From NCBI RefSeq assembly GCF_000154785.2, contig NC_015730.1:3658001-3722000 (forward strand): 64,000 bases of DNA. Direction: 5' to 3'. This DNA comes from Roseobacter litoralis Och 149 (GTDB lineage Bacteria > Pseudomonadota > Alphaproteobacteria > Rhodobacterales > Rhodobacteraceae). This document shows positions 9,574 to 19,633 of this stretch, piece by piece. The position numbers and the translations under genes are program-made. Within the stretch, counting starts at the first letter, position 1. Every line of letters begins with the position of its first letter. The notes below the pieces were generated by a model that was not told the origin of the DNA, did not search any database, and worked only from the letters and a program-made list of their open reading frames with translations.

Positions 9574-11988
9574 ATGTCAATCGTGATGCGTATCTATGTT
9601 GGAATGGGGGCAATGATTGCGCTCACTATGTTGGTTGGCAGTTTTGCCATTTTTCAAACAAATGGCTTGGCAAAGACCTTTTATGAGTACCGCGGCATTG
9701 CAACGTCCGAAGTCTTGGCGACGCATTTGGAAGAAAACCTGTTTAAAACACGAATATCAGCCTACAGGTTCAGATCCAACAAAAACCCGGAGAACCTGCA
9801 AGAGCTGTCAGGGCTTGTTGCGGCCATCACTGATCAACAAGCCGAGTTATTTAACCGTCTCGACGGTTTGGCAGCGCAGGAACAAGTCATACCAATCCCT
9901 GCATTGCTCGCCGAATACGAAGCATTGATGAGGGATGCTGTCGCACTGCAACAAGAGCGAGATGCAATGGTCGCAAACACAAGCTCCATTGGGAGCAAAG
10001 CGCGCCTGCAGTTGTCCGAAGTCATGTCAACTGCACTGGAGGACCGTGACACAGAGGCAAGCTCGCTGGCTGGATTGGCGTCGACCAATCTCATGTTAGC
10101 ACGCCTCTATCTTGAGCGTTTTCTGGTCGACAACGACCCAGCTGATGCAGAACGTTCAAAGCTGGAAATCGAAAATGCGCGCAAGGGTGTAAGCCGGCTG
10201 CTATTTTCGCTCCAGAATCCGGAGCGCAGAGAACTGGCAAAACAAACTCTTACCGACTTGGATCAATTCGAAGCAGCCACTGCGAACGTCAGTGAAATCA
10301 TTCAGACGCGCAACACCAAATACGCGCGGATGGACGAGATTGGACCAGAGGTTCTGGGAAAGATGGAAACGGTGGTTAACGATTTGTCGGACCGCCAGAA
10401 AGTACTGGGTAAAGAAGGTGCCGCTCGAGCAGACAGCGCAATTCTAATTGTGATGGCCATTGTGGCTGTCGGTACAGTTATTGGCGCTCTGCTGGCATTC
10501 TTTACAGCGCGTATCATATCCAGCCGCCTGACCAAGATCACCGAAGGTATGGGCGAACTTGCCGATGGCAATCTGGACGTCGATATTGAACGCAGCACAG
10601 AAAAACACGAGATAGGCAAGATGACCAATGCCATGGTCGTCTTTCTCGAAAACGCCCGCAAAGCGCGCGACCTCGACATCGAAGTCAAAGAGAAAGAGCG
10701 TCTTGAGCGTGAACGTGAGGCGGCTGAACAGGCGCGTGAAGCAGAACTGGAAGCTGAACGTCGTGCCGCAGAAGAGCGCGAACGCAATGCCGAACTGCAA
10801 CGCATGAAAACGCTTGAGAACTTTCAGAAAGACATGGAACGTGTTCTGGGCGAGGCTGCATCGGGTAACTTCTCCAACCGTATGTCGGACTCACTGGAAG
10901 ATGCGGGCCTTGTTGCTTTGGCAGGTGTCATAAACCGGTTGCTTGAGGTGACCGAAACAAACATCGCTGATGTCGTAAAAAGTATTGATGAGTTGGCCAA
11001 AGGTAACCTGGGCATCAGGATCGAAGGTAAGCGCGAAGGTGCCTTTTTACAGATGAAGGACGACTTCAATACCGCTTTGACAACGTTGTCGGCAACGATG
11101 GCACGCATCATGCAAAGCGGGCAAGCCGTGTCAGCAACATCTACAGAGCTTGAGGATTCAGCCTTGGACATGGCGAAGCGCGCGGAAGACAACGCTGCGG
11201 CGGTTGAAGAAACATCGGCCGCGATTGAGGAGATTTCAGCCAGCGTTCGTCAGGTCGTCACCAATGCAAAAGCAGCAAACGAAGCAACGCAAAAAGTACG
11301 CGAAAGCGCTGACAAATCGCGCGATATTTCAAACGATACAGAAGCGTCGATCAATGCGATGACCGATGCGTCTGAACAAATCAACAGCGTTGTGAAGGTG
11401 ATTGAGGATATCGCCTTCCAGATCAACCTTCTCGCACTGAATGCCGGTGTGGAGGCAGCGCGCGCTGGTGAGGCCGGACGTGGTTTCTCGGTCGTGGCAT
11501 CAGAAGTTCGCGGACTTGCACAACGTTCTCAGGAAGCTGTTCAGGAAATTGGACAAGTGATAGAAAAGAACAATCGCAGCGTCGAAGTTGGCGTCGAAAA
11601 AGTCGCGCGATCTAAGCAAGCCCTCGAAGGCATCATCGCCGATGTAGAGGTCGCATCTGACCAAATTTCAGCCATCGCATCTGCTGTGGAAGAACAAGCA
11701 CTGGGCATCGATGAAGTCAATTCTGCTGTACGATCAATCGACGGCACTACACAGACGAACGCCGCTGCGCTTGAGGAGATGACAGCGTCCAGCGTATCAC
11801 TAAGCCAAGAAGCTTCTGAGTTGTCGGAAACGCTGGGACAATTTCATGGCATCGATCTTGATGCCGGACGTTCTACCAAGCCAAAAGTCGTCCAACGCGA
11901 CGCCGAAGAACCACAACAGATACAACAACCAATGCGCGCAGCTGTAGGCATGAACGCTTCCAGTAAGACTGGTTGGGAGGAATTCTGA
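9574..11988 (+). CDS. Methyl-accepting chemotaxis protein
   Basis: 804 residues from the ATG at 9574, preceded by AGGAAG at good spacing; an upstream ATG at 9538 lacks such a site. Membrane segments at about residues 8-28 and 290-310 flank a helical periplasmic sensor domain. A HAMP domain follows, then a highly charged coiled coil rich in E/R, a second HAMP-like segment, and the signalling hairpin whose tip reads [20 protein letters not shown]. The C-terminus ends GWEEF, matching the xWxxF pentapeptide that docks CheR/CheB methylation enzymes. Ligand unknown; no che genes nearby. Confidence 0.95.
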   Translation: MSIVMRIYVGMGAMIALTMLVGSFAIFQTNGLAKTFYEYRGIATSEVLATHLEENLFKTRISAYRFRSNKNPENLQELSGLVAAITDQQAELFNRLDGLAAQEQVIPIPALLAEYEALMRDAVALQQERDAMVANTSSIGSKARLQLSEVMSTALEDRDTEASSLAGLASTNLMLARLYLERFLVDNDPADAERSKLEIENARKGVSRLLFSLQNPERRELAKQTLTDLDQFEAATANVSEIIQTRNTKYARMDEIGPEVLGKMETVVNDLSDRQKVLGKEGAARADSAILIVMAIVAVGTVIGALLAFFTARIISSRLTKITEGMGELADGNLDVDIERSTEKHEIGKMTNAMVVFLENARKARDLDIEVKEKERLEREREAAEQAREAELEAERRAAEERERNAELQRMKTLENFQKDMERVLGEAASGNFSNRMSDSLEDAGLVALAGVINRLLEVTETNIADVVKSIDELAKGNLGIRIEGKREGAFLQMKDDFNTALTTLSATMARIMQSGQAVSATSTELEDSALDMAKRAEDNAAAVEETSAAIEEISASVRQVVTNAKAANEATQKVRESADKSRDISNDTEASINAMTDASEQINSVVKVIEDIAFQINLLALNAGVEAARAGEAGRGFSVVASEVRGLAQRSQEAVQEIGQVIEKNNRSVEVGVEKVARSKQALEGIIADVEVASDQISAIASAVEEQALGIDEVNSAVRSIDGTTQTNAAALEEMTASSVSLSQEASELSETLGQFHGIDLDAGRSTKPKVVQRDAEEPQQIQQPMRAAVGMNASSKTGWEEF

Positions 11989-11991
11989 ACA

Positions 11992-12078
11992 ATGCAAGCG
12001 CAAAGCTCAGAAAGACCCAACGATTCCAATCCAGCCCAGGATGCAGGCGCAGAACATTCATCAGGTTTGGAGCATTGA
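11992..12078 (+). CDS. Possible 28-residue peptide behind the chemoreceptor
   Basis: An ATG 3 nt after the chemoreceptor stop opens a 28-codon frame (MQAQSSERPND...GLEH) rich in S, A, E and Q. No ribosome site beyond the coupling distance and no family. It may be the remnant of a downstream chemotaxis gene. Confidence 0.2.
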   Translation: MQAQSSERPNDSNPAQDAGAEHSSGLEH

Positions 12079-12576
12079 AAGTTCTCGAGCGATTCTAAGG
12101 GTTTTATGACCATCAGAAGTTACGTGCATGAAATACGAGTATCGACCGTACCTTCACAATTGCAGGTCGCACCGGAATAATTCCTTGGTGCGACCAACCT
12201 GCTCATGCGTTCATCGTACTCTTAAATCGTGCAGCTAGGCTCCAGTTCCAAGAATAGTTGATCAGTTAGCCAACGCATCCTTATTGTTTAGCTCCGACTG
12301 ATACAGATAACCGGCTTTCTAGATGACCAGAAACCTTAAAAACACCTACATTCTAACGCAGGCTCCGTCCCAAGTATTGGAGATGGAATATGAAGGAGTG
12401 ATGGTTCCCAAAGAACGAGATCATAGCGTTGATCAACAAGATGGAGGGCGGTGTCCAAACCGCACGGTCTTATAGAGAGCACAGCAAAAGATAGGAATGC
12501 CGTATCGAAAGAGTTGCTTGCTGGACGGATTTTGGCTGACGCATGATCAAAAAACACCGCGTTATGAATGTGGTGA
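12079..12576. other. Intergenic, nothing recognised
   Basis: About 500 bp with stops in all frames and no repeat or known element that I can identify. Confidence 0.4.
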
Positions 12577-12734
12577 CCCCTGCCTAAGGCCTTAAAGTGG
12601 TGGTTCACCAGTTTGATCGGCAGGAGCCCAGCAGCCAAACATGCGATGTACTGGAGTCGGGTGCGTTGTATTGGACCTGTCGCGGTTTGATGCCGCCCCT
12701 TTGATAGCATTTACTGCAACAAAGGAGACTGACT

Positions 12735-13010
12735 ATGGGACTGAAACGGACGGACGAATTTCGCCAAGATGCGGTGCGTATCGCGCTGACCAGTGGGCTG
12801 ACACGCAAACAGGTGGCTGACGATCTGGGTGTAGGTATGTCCACACTGAACAAGTGGATCACAGCGCATCGAGACACGGATGTGGTGTCAAAAGAGGATA
12901 TGAGCCTCGTTCAAGAGAATGACCGGCTGCGCCGCGAGAACCGTATTCTCAAGGAGGAGAGGGAGATCTTAAAAAAGGCCACCCAGTTCTTCGCGGGCCT
13001 AAAGCAATGA
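12735..13010 (+). CDS. IS3 transposase OrfA (DNA-binding subunit), copy 1
   Basis: 91 residues. N-terminal helix-turn-helix (FRQDAVRIALTSGLTRKQVA...LNKWITAHR), then a leucine-zipper-like coiled coil (LVQENDRLRRENRILKEERE), the usual IS3 OrfA layout. AAGGAG precedes the ATG. OrfA normally combines with OrfB by -1 frameshifting near its end; an A-rich stretch (TTAAAAAAGG) at 12969-12978 is a plausible slip site. Confidence 0.93.
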   Translation: MGLKRTDEFRQDAVRIALTSGLTRKQVADDLGVGMSTLNKWITAHRDTDVVSKEDMSLVQENDRLRRENRILKEEREILKKATQFFAGLKQ

Positions 13011-13908
13011 GATTTAGGTTCATTGAAGAACACAGCGAGAGCTTCCCCACCAATCGGCTGTGTGATGTCGTTGGCGTCAGCACACGCGGGCTACGCGCAT
13101 TTCGAAGCCGGCCAGCCAGTCGCAGACAGCGGTCTGATTTGGTCACGCTGGCGCACATCAAAGAACAATCTCGTCTGAGCCTTGGCAGCTATGGCAGGCC
13201 GCGCATGACTGAGGAGTTGAAAGAGATTGGCCTGGATATCGGTCACCGCCGTGTTGGCCGCCCCCTCTCGGCAGATTTGGCTTTGCCAAATCGCCTGTCG
13301 GGCAGTGGATGCGCCAGAACGGCATATCAGTGGTCAGAACACGCAAACACAAGGTCACGACGGATAGAGATCATAAGTTCAATATAGCACCGAACCTACT
13401 GGATCGTGACTGCGCGGCAGATGCGCCAAACCAGAAATGGGCGGGCGACATCAGCTATGTCTGGACCCGTGAAGGCTGGGTGTATCTGGCTGTGATCTTG
13501 GACCTGCATTCTCGCCGTGTCATCGGCTGGGCCGTCAGTAACCGCATGAAGCGTGATCTAGCGATACGGGCGTTGAACATGGCCATCGTATTCCGTGCGC
13601 CACCAAAGGGCTGCATCCATCACACGGATCGCGGTAGCCAATATTGTTCTCACGACTATCAAAAGATTCTGCGCCAACATGGGTTCAAGGTGTCGATGCC
13701 TGGGAAGGGCAATTGCTACGACAATGCGGCTGTCGAGACGTTCTTCAAAACCATCAAGGCCGAGCTGATCTGGCGGCGGTCATGGGAAACCAGGCGGCAC
13801 GCTGAGATGGCAATCTTTGAATACATCAACGGCTTCTACAGTCCACGCCGCCGTCACTCAGCACTGGGATGGAAAAGCCCTGTCGCATTCGAACGGAAGG
13901 TGGCTTAA
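13007..13908 (+). pseudogene. IS3 transposase OrfB with a 44-bp hairpin insert
   Basis: The first part (13007-13261) ends in LDIGHRRVGR; the second (from 13306 on) resumes at MRQNGISVVRTRKHK and carries the DDE integrase core (WAGDISYVWT; HHTDRGSQY; AVETFFKTIKAE) to the stop. The two parts are in different frames. Deleting the 44 bases at 13262-13305 leaves a difference divisible by three and an uninterrupted protein. Unless that insert is skipped, OrfB is broken, yet this IS has been copied. Confidence 0.85.
13262..13305 (+). repeat. 44-bp hairpin element inside IS3 orfB (copy 1)
   Basis: Begins CCCCTCTCGGCA, has an 8-bp stem GATTTGGC/GCCAAATC around TTT, and ends TGTCGGGCAG. The flanking CGGCA and TGTCG also pair (one G-T), leaving GCC as a bulge. 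Same class as 40103-40145. Confidence 0.85.
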
Positions 13909-14381
13909 ACGAGCACTAGGGGCGGCACTAAAGCGGGACAGCTCCATATCCAACAGCGGGGGCCAAAGTGGTTGACTGAGGCGCTGGCTATGGCAATTGA
14001 TGCTAGCTTCGCAAACCCAAACATCTCCCTAGCATCCAATATATTACAACAAAAAGGAAAGCATGAATACTCTGGTACTCGGCTTAAATCGTTCAACGGA
14101 CAGACCACGTCATCCGAAATCGACTTTGCCGACTACAGCCGCATGGCTGGCCTTATCCTTGTGAACGAGAGTTCACTACAATCCATTTTCGTATTCTGGG
14201 AGAAGACGCCAGAACTTGGATGGAAACGCGCGTTCGAGCACGCCTTCGGAATGGATGTCCATTCAGTCTACAGGTATTTTGAAGAGACGTTGTAAAGTCA
14301 TTAGTTATTTGCCATCGTGAGCACTCTGCACCACTTGACATTCTAAGTCTAGACAGGTATCTAGCCGTAAGGAGATTGCTC

Positions 14382-14624
14382 ATGTGGACACTGCAGGACG
14401 CAAAGAACAAATTCAGTTCGGTTGTCGAAGAAGCGCTGGCTGGTCGACCACAAGAAGTTACGAAGCGCGGGAAACTAGCAGTCGTGATCTTGTCTGCCAG
14501 CGAGTACGCACGCTTGCAACGTGCTGCTGCAGACAATCGAGGCACATTCAAGGATCATCTTCTCAGTTTCCCCGGTGATGACTTCGAACGGTTGCAGTCT
14601 TGCCCGCGAGACGTTGAGTGGTGA
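14382..14624 (+). CDS. Phd/YefM-type antitoxin
   Basis: 80 residues, ATG preceded by AAGGAG. MWTLQDAKNKFSSVVEEAL and the QEVTKRGKLAVVILSASEY strand are typical of the Phd/YefM fold, which binds operator DNA and neutralises the partner toxin through its C-terminal tail. The stop overlaps the toxin start by a few bases, so the two are co-translated. Expected to autoregulate the promoter upstream; the region 14296-14381 would hold it. Confidence 0.88.
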   Translation: MWTLQDAKNKFSSVVEEALAGRPQEVTKRGKLAVVILSASEYARLQRAAADNRGTFKDHLLSFPGDDFERLQSCPRDVEW

Positions 14625-15034
14625 GAATAATCCTCGACACGAATGTAATCTCCGGTTTGCGAAAACCGGCTCAATATCCAGAAGTTGCGAGTTGGTTGAG
14701 GGCTCAGCGAGAAACTGATCTCTTCCTGAGCGCCATTACGCTAGGAGAGATCGAGCGGGGAGTCGTTCTTCAGGAAAAGAAAAACCCAGAATTCGCCCGA
14801 GCTCTCAGAACTTGGCTAAACGCCACTGAGTTGCAGTTCTCAGACCGGATCCTCGAGTTCTCGGCCCGAGATGCGCGAACTTGGGGCGCACTCTCCGCCA
14901 CATTAGGCCATGCAGGCGCAGATTTAATGATCGCCGCAACTGCCCTCAACAATGACGCAAGAGTTGCGACGCGTAACACAACCGATTTCATCCCAACTGG
15001 GGTGTCGGTTGTAAACCCATTCGATCAGCTGTAA
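14618..15034 (+). CDS. PIN-domain toxin (VapC/FitB type)
   Basis: 138 residues; starts at GTG 14618 or 14621, overlapping the antitoxin stop. PIN-domain acidic residues are visible: D in IILDTNVISGL, E in AITLGEIERGV, D in GAGADLMIAATA, and the final TRNTTDF motif. Such proteins are Mg-dependent RNases that cut tRNA or rRNA when not held by the antitoxin. The gene pair looks intact and is flanked by an IS3 and gene-poor DNA. Confidence 0.88.
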   Translation: MVRIILDTNVISGLRKPAQYPEVASWLRAQRETDLFLSAITLGEIERGVVLQEKKNPEFARALRTWLNATELQFSDRILEFSARDARTWGALSATLGHAGADLMIAATALNNDARVATRNTTDFIPTGVSVVNPFDQL

Positions 15035-15376
15035 TCTATCTTACGGTAAATATTCTTACAAAAGAGGCTGCTAATTCAGCGACGCTTGTTGAAGCAACCG
15101 TACTAACTACGATTGCATGGCCAGTGTTCAAATCGATCAAGAGCAGTATGCATATCCATCTGTTGATACCTAATCCACGCTGTTTTTGCGCAACTGGGTA
15201 CAACAGACTAAAGTCGGCCCTTCCTCAACTTTTCCAATCATTCGAATGAGAAAAAATGACTGCATAGGGTGCTTTATCCACCATCGTTGTTGTGGGAAAT
15301 GCTCCATAGTGACGTCAGTAGTAGATATCGAAATTTGCAACATTGCTATTCGAATAGAATTGGAAGGAGCTCTTAA
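15035..15376. other. Intergenic, nothing recognised
   Basis: About 340 bp with no convincing frame. AAGGAG at 15364-15369 serves the next gene. Confidence 0.4.
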
Positions 15377-15748
15377 ATGGCCCGGGGAAGCTGCCTATGT
15401 GGTGCGGTGACTTTTACCACGACGGTCACCCCTCAAGAGCCCGTAATGTGCCATTGTTCCCAGTGTCGAAAACAATCAGGCGGGATTTGGTCGACAGCAT
15501 ATGTCGATTTTTCTGACCTTAGCTTTTCGGGAGACGTTAGTTGGTATGCAGCGAGCTCCGCTGGGAAACGAGGGTTCTGCCCAATCTGTGGTTCGTTTTT
15601 GTTTTGGAAGCCCAATGACGAAAGTACGATCAACATAGCGCTTGGCGCATTGGACGGTGACACCGGTCTGAAGCTCGAAAAGCACATCTATGTTGCAAAC
15701 AAAGGCGATTATTATTCCATCAACGACGGGTTACCTCAAGAAGACTAA
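15377..15748 (+). CDS. GFA/CENP-V family zinc protein (glutathione-dependent formaldehyde-activating enzyme-like)
   Basis: 123 residues with an AAGGAG site before the ATG. The zinc-binding cysteine pattern of the family is complete: GSCLCGAVTF near the start, CHCSQCRKQSG at about residues 25-35 and FCPICGSFLFW at about 64-74. Family members are small cytoplasmic Zn proteins; the formaldehyde-glutathione role is established for only one branch, so the substrate here is open. Flanked by the toxin-antitoxin pair and an ISKra4 element. Confidence 0.88.
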   Translation: MARGSCLCGAVTFTTTVTPQEPVMCHCSQCRKQSGGIWSTAYVDFSDLSFSGDVSWYAASSAGKRGFCPICGSFLFWKPNDESTINIALGALDGDTGLKLEKHIYVANKGDYYSINDGLPQED

Positions 15749-15965
15749 CTTAAGTGACAAGCGTGACCAGGCCACCCACCCATTCGGCTGCTCGAGACTT
15801 CTCCACGGACCCGTAGCACGCGCAAATAATCAATCTGCAGCACCGGACGTATGCCTGACTTGAGGCGAGTCCGGTCGTTGCGATTGTTCCCAGTTAGGCG
15901 CACGATGAGAGCGTGCATTTGATGCTGGCAACATGCCCTCACCAAGAACATGGTCAGCACCCTTT

Positions 15966-17419
15966 GGGAGTGGAAAGAATGTGGGGATTAAGCCGCTCTG
16001 AGCTGGCCCTGTCGAAGCCTTCCATCTAGGACTGCGGCCCTAACCGTTGCCACTCGATGTGCGCCACTTGGGGACCAGCGCATCCGGCGCTTTTTGCCCA
16101 TGCGAGCGTTGGCGATGTCGTTGACCAATCCTTCAGCCCGCGATGTCGAAACCGCTTTCCCGCAACGGCGTCTTTGATCATAATCGACAAGCGCCGCGCG
16201 ATTGTATTCCAAGTAGGTTCTCAGTTCCATTGTGCGCGCAACTGCCGAAAGCGCTGCGTCATTCGTTCTGCCAACCGTCTGGCCTCGGACGCGCATGCCA
16301 AATCCGAAAAGCGTTTCAATCGCTTCCAGCGCACGAGCCGTTTGGCCATGCCAAATGCGCCAACGCAAGTTTTGTACCAGCTTCTCTACCGTCAGACCGT
16401 CAGCACCTCCGAGCAGAGAAAACAGGGTTTGAAATGTCGTTTCCACATGGCGGATGCGCATTGAAATATGCCACCAGTCAAGGATGTGATTGACCTCCGC
16501 ACCGGTGGCGTCGCGCACCAGTCGTCGTAGTGCAGGGTCACCATCGGACAAAACTGTTAAAGTAGTGCCAACACGCCATCCGGCGCTTTCCAGATTCCTT
16601 CGCAGACACTCTCCCGGATTGCTCACGCCGATCACACTCAAACCAAATCGGCGTTTCTCGCCACCTTTGCTCTCGATGGAGCCAACGACAATCTCAAAGT
16701 TCCGACGCTGATATTCTGGTCTTGACCGAACGTAAGCGCTATCCAGAAATACCGAGAGATCGGATGGCTTTGAGCGATGATCGGCTTTTTCTGTCGCAGA
16801 GCGTTCGTTGGACGTAAGGTTGTCAGCTGTGGTCGCGAGCCGATTGCGGATCGTAACATGGTTCTGCCTGGCGCAAGGCGTCAATTCATTTAGAAGCTTT
16901 GCCGCTTCCCGAAAACTATGGCGCGCACCCAGTTCCGCCTGCAATCGCCGAAGCTCTGGCGCGGCATGGTCCGGCAAGAGACGGGTCAGAGGAGACCGCG
17001 CGACTTTCAGCGTAGGAAATCCCGGCAGCCCACACATGCACATCCGAACCCGCGGTACCTCGACGGTCACCCGACCGAAGAGCGTGTCGATGCGACGTCG
17101 GCGGCGATCATGAACCAGTAGATATGTTCCGCAGAAACGACAGACGCGCTCGATTTCGCTGATCTCTTCGACCTGATCCTGCAGTAGCGTACACTGAACT
17201 TCCTTCAGCAGCGATTTTGCCTCGGCCAGACACAGCCCAAGGTCTTCGCTCGACGCATCTAACGTTCGGCGTTCCAGCGTACAAATCTCATGTGATCGCG
17301 TCTCGCCCCAACCAAATTCCGTCTCCAACTTGATCCTGAATTTCATCGCTAAGCCTCCTGCAAATAAAGAAGAAGACTACACGGAAAACGAAAAGTATCC
17401 CCAGTCTCTTTCCACTCCC
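15966..17419 (-). mobile_element. ISKra4-family insertion sequence, about 1.45 kb
   Basis: Imperfect terminal repeats: GGGAGTGGAAAGAATGTGGGGAT at the left end resembles the right end read inward (GGGAGTGGAAAGAGACTGGGGAT), each about 23 bp. One intact transposase on the minus strand fills it. No target duplication could be seen. Confidence 0.8.
15988..17346 (-). CDS. ISKra4-family transposase
   Basis: 452 residues, uninterrupted. Central part shows a probable DDE core (SVFLDSAYVRSRPEYQ; LTVLSDGDPALRRLVRD; ILDWWHISMRIRH) and a C-terminal SRAEGLVNDIANARMGKKRR region characteristic of this family. An N-terminal Cys motif (CRFCGTYLLV, CMCGLPG) probably binds zinc. Apparently complete, so the element may be active. 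Confidence 0.88.
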   Translation of the reverse strand: MKFRIKLETEFGWGETRSHEICTLERRTLDASSEDLGLCLAEAKSLLKEVQCTLLQDQVEEISEIERVCRFCGTYLLVHDRRRRRIDTLFGRVTVEVPRVRMCMCGLPGFPTLKVARSPLTRLLPDHAAPELRRLQAELGARHSFREAAKLLNELTPCARQNHVTIRNRLATTADNLTSNERSATEKADHRSKPSDLSVFLDSAYVRSRPEYQRRNFEIVVGSIESKGGEKRRFGLSVIGVSNPGECLRRNLESAGWRVGTTLTVLSDGDPALRRLVRDATGAEVNHILDWWHISMRIRHVETTFQTLFSLLGGADGLTVEKLVQNLRWRIWHGQTARALEAIETLFGFGMRVRGQTVGRTNDAALSAVARTMELRTYLEYNRAALVDYDQRRRCGKAVSTSRAEGLVNDIANARMGKKRRMRWSPSGAHRVATVRAAVLDGRLRQGQLRAA

Positions 17420-17531
17420 CAGTGCCATCAATAGGGGTACAAGCAGCCATTGAAAAGTCCTGGAAAAATTAGTTGCTACTCTCTTTAATTAGGGCACAAC
17501 GACACTTCCAGCCCACATTCATTACCTCTGA

Positions 17532-18164
17532 TCATGCAGCGACCAAATTCCTTTCAGTTTCCACCCGTGGGGTATCTACAGGTTCGCCAATAGCTTTGGG
17601 TTTTTGGTTTTTCGCGGGTGTGGTGGCTTGCGTGATACATATCAAGTAAGCTTTTTCACCGCTGATAGAAGATTTTGAAATCAACAGATATCTCATCCCA
17701 ATTTTATCCATGAAACGTGCCACATGTGGAAATACGACAGCCACAAATCCACAGAGTTTATGCTGATCCCGAAACTCATCCATCAGCTGTGAAATATTTT
17801 CGAGCATTACTTTACTTTCATCCACCGAAATGTCGGGCGCGCGACAAAAACGTGTGAGCTCAAAAAGCCGACCTTTCTGTAGCCTCAAAAATTCCGCGGC
17901 TCCTGGGAAGCTATCGAGAAAGTGATCTGCAATCATAGTCGAGCAAGTGGTTGGTCGTACTCTGCACGAACCCATGTGCTTCCCATGACGATGAACGATC
18001 AGGTACTCACTCTGATCATCATCGTACTCGTCAATCTCATGCCCTTGCTGCGTCACGCGTAGGCTCCACTGCAGTCTGTCTACAAACTGACGCCCTCTAT
18101 CCATAAAAATGCTGTCTGTTATGCGCGGAGATAGGTTTTGCCGGCGGCTGATTAGTCGTTGCAT
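17532..18164 (-). CDS. Acyl-homoserine-lactone synthase (LuxI family), locus 1
   Basis: 210 residues from the ATG at 18164, preceded by GAGGTGAAC; a further upstream ATG is less likely because this site and start are conserved at the second luxI (43473). LuxI hallmarks: RQFVDRLQWSL, EIDEYDDDQSEYL, GSCRVRPTTC and FELTRFCRAPDIS. Makes an N-acyl-homoserine-lactone from acyl carrier and S-adenosylmethionine; the acyl chain cannot be predicted. Divergently transcribed from the luxR gene at 18495. Confidence 0.93.
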   Translation of the reverse strand: MQRLISRRQNLSPRITDSIFMDRGRQFVDRLQWSLRVTQQGHEIDEYDDDQSEYLIVHRHGKHMGSCRVRPTTCSTMIADHFLDSFPGAAEFLRLQKGRLFELTRFCRAPDISVDESKVMLENISQLMDEFRDQHKLCGFVAVVFPHVARFMDKIGMRYLLISKSSISGEKAYLICITQATTPAKNQKPKAIGEPVDTPRVETERNLVAA

Positions 18165-18426
18165 GTTCACCTCTTGTTTCATTGAGGGCAACGTGCGCAT
18201 CAGGACTTAACGGGGAAATAACCAATTGTTATTAAATAATAAATATACTTTCTCTTGATTTTCTTGTTCATATTGGTTGCCAAGGGTTTTCTGATTTTCT
18301 GCTCAAAAACCCATAGGCATATTAACAGATATTACCTCCAAGAAATGCCGCACCCCATGAAAAAAAGGCGTCGTACAGGGCTGCCCGGAACTATTCTTTT
18401 ACACAAAAGTCAATGCATCAAATTTT

Positions 18427-18494
18427 ATCAGCAGTATTCAGCCTAAATTAACTTAACAGTATCTATAAAAATCTATCTACTTGTGAGGTTTAGT
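18427..18494 (+). promoter_or_regulatory. Conserved upstream block of luxR (locus 1)
   Basis: The 68 nt before the luxR ATG align without gaps to the 68 nt before the second luxR (43205 down to 43138, minus strand): shared ATCAGCA, ATTCAGCC, AAATTAACTTAA and TCTATAAAA at identical distances from ATGATG. Probably promoter plus leader conserved since duplication of the pair. Confidence 0.65.
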
Positions 18495-19520
18495 ATGATG
18501 AAGCATTGGGTGAGAACCGTCTGTGAAAATCCGGTTTGGGGCGACCAAGACAGATCCAGCAATGCCATGGAAGGCATAAATCGAATCATTCAATTGATTG
18601 AAAATAGTGACGTCCACCTCCTTCGAACCGAAGAACTAGAGCAGATTTGTGATCATCTGGTCGACACTGTAGATTTGGAGGAACTATCCGAACTTATGTG
18701 GCGAGCAGCTACATCGACCGGCTTTCAGAATTTCGCGATTTTTGTTCTGCATCAAGGACAAGGCTCTTCATTTAAATCCCGAATATGCACATCGTTCCAT
18801 GACGAATGGATCGCAAGATATATACAAAGCAACTATCAGTATGTTGATCCTGTGATGTCAAAAGCATCTATCTCGGATGATTGGTTTTTGTACTCAGACT
18901 TGGCGGGCACTGCACCCGCTGTTGAGTGTTTTTGGAGAGACGCAGAAAAGCATCGGATCGGAAGGAATGGCGTATGTTTTCCTATGACACGCAGTGATGG
19001 AACACGCGTCGCAGTCTCTTTTACGACCTTGAATACTAACACCGCGGTTGAAGAAGCTGTTCGTCTCAACGGCTACGATCTCCGGTTTATCGCGGAGTCG
19101 GCGGTGGATGCCTTTTGCTATGCTGCATCTGACTCGTCCCTTGAGAATGATACTTTGACCGTCGATGAGTTGAGGTTTCTCCATGTTTTAGCAACCAGTG
19201 CTGATCCAGAAGAAGCATTGAAAATAACGCCCAGTTTTGGTTCTAATAAGTCATTGCAAGTATCGATTAGAAAAAAATTAAGCGTCGACACCGTATATCA
19301 AGCTGTCGCAATTGCAGCCTCGCGGAATTGGTTCAACACTCTCCCATATGATACGAAAGAAATATTGAAGACCTTTAACACGTTGAGTGGTGTCGAATCG
19401 ACAGACCATCAGTTATCTTCCAAGTATTACGAAGGTTCTGCACTTCAACAATCACAACCCCAATACTCCGGCTTCTCCGAGGAGATTGGACTTGAGTGCG
19501 AGAATGATTCAAACGACTGA
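18495..19520 (+). CDS. LuxR-family autoinducer-binding regulator, locus 1
   Basis: 341 residues; start at ATG 18495 chosen because the second luxR begins the same way (MMxHWV) at the same distance from the conserved leader. Residues about 35-215 form the autoinducer-binding domain (WRAATSTGFQNFAIFVLHQG; YQYVDPVMSKAS; HRIGRNGVCFPM). The C-terminal part (LTVDELRFLHVLATSADPEE...KKLSVDTVYQAVAIAA) corresponds to the LuxR helix-turn-helix but departs from the usual glycine-containing consensus. A 65-residue tail rich in S/Q/E follows. Presumably senses the product of the divergent luxI. Confidence 0.9.
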   Translation: MMKHWVRTVCENPVWGDQDRSSNAMEGINRIIQLIENSDVHLLRTEELEQICDHLVDTVDLEELSELMWRAATSTGFQNFAIFVLHQGQGSSFKSRICTSFHDEWIARYIQSNYQYVDPVMSKASISDDWFLYSDLAGTAPAVECFWRDAEKHRIGRNGVCFPMTRSDGTRVAVSFTTLNTNTAVEEAVRLNGYDLRFIAESAVDAFCYAASDSSLENDTLTVDELRFLHVLATSADPEEALKITPSFGSNKSLQVSIRKKLSVDTVYQAVAIAASRNWFNTLPYDTKEILKTFNTLSGVESTDHQLSSKYYEGSALQQSQPQYSGFSEEIGLECENDSND

Positions 19521-19633
19521 TTTTACAAGAAAACGTGAATGCTGATCCACGCCGGGTTTGCCGGAGGCTGATTTGTCGCGGTTAATGTGTTAGGATCCGA
19601 TGCCATAGTTCAGTCTTTGATTTGGACACGATG
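19521..19633. other. Short intergenic after luxR
   Basis: No gene; no clear terminator recognised. Confidence 0.3.

Larger units (their letters stand above)
12672..13946 (+). mobile_element. IS3-family element (copy 1), complete, 1275 bp
   Basis: Terminal inverted repeats TGGACCTGTCGCGG... / TGGAGCTGTCCCGC... (right end reversed) and a 3-bp target duplication TAT on both sides (12669-12671 and 13947-13949). Encodes orfA and orfB. A 44-bp hairpin insert at 13262-13305 throws orfB out of frame. A second copy with the same insert lies at 59235-60347. Degraded relatives are at 25956-26270, 45712-45837/47247-47361 and 60757-61090. Confidence 0.93.
12577..14295 (+). pseudogene. Unknown reading frame split by an IS3 element
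   Basis: Removing the IS (12672-13946) and one TAT duplication joins two frames seamlessly: ...AMYWSRVRCIQQRG on the left and PKWLTEALAMAIDASFANPN... on the right. The joined frame is about 145 residues long and ends in DVHSVYRYFEETL at 14295. No ATG is found on the left before an in-frame TGA at 12574, so the left part is itself truncated or starts at an unusual codon. Family not recognised. The right-hand piece alone could start at TTG 13972. Confidence 0.4.

Noticed and set aside
12336..12710. 124-residue minus-strand frame left of the first IS3
   Set aside because: Runs into the IS3 left end and has no recognisable domain; the plus-strand frame that continues across the IS is better supported.
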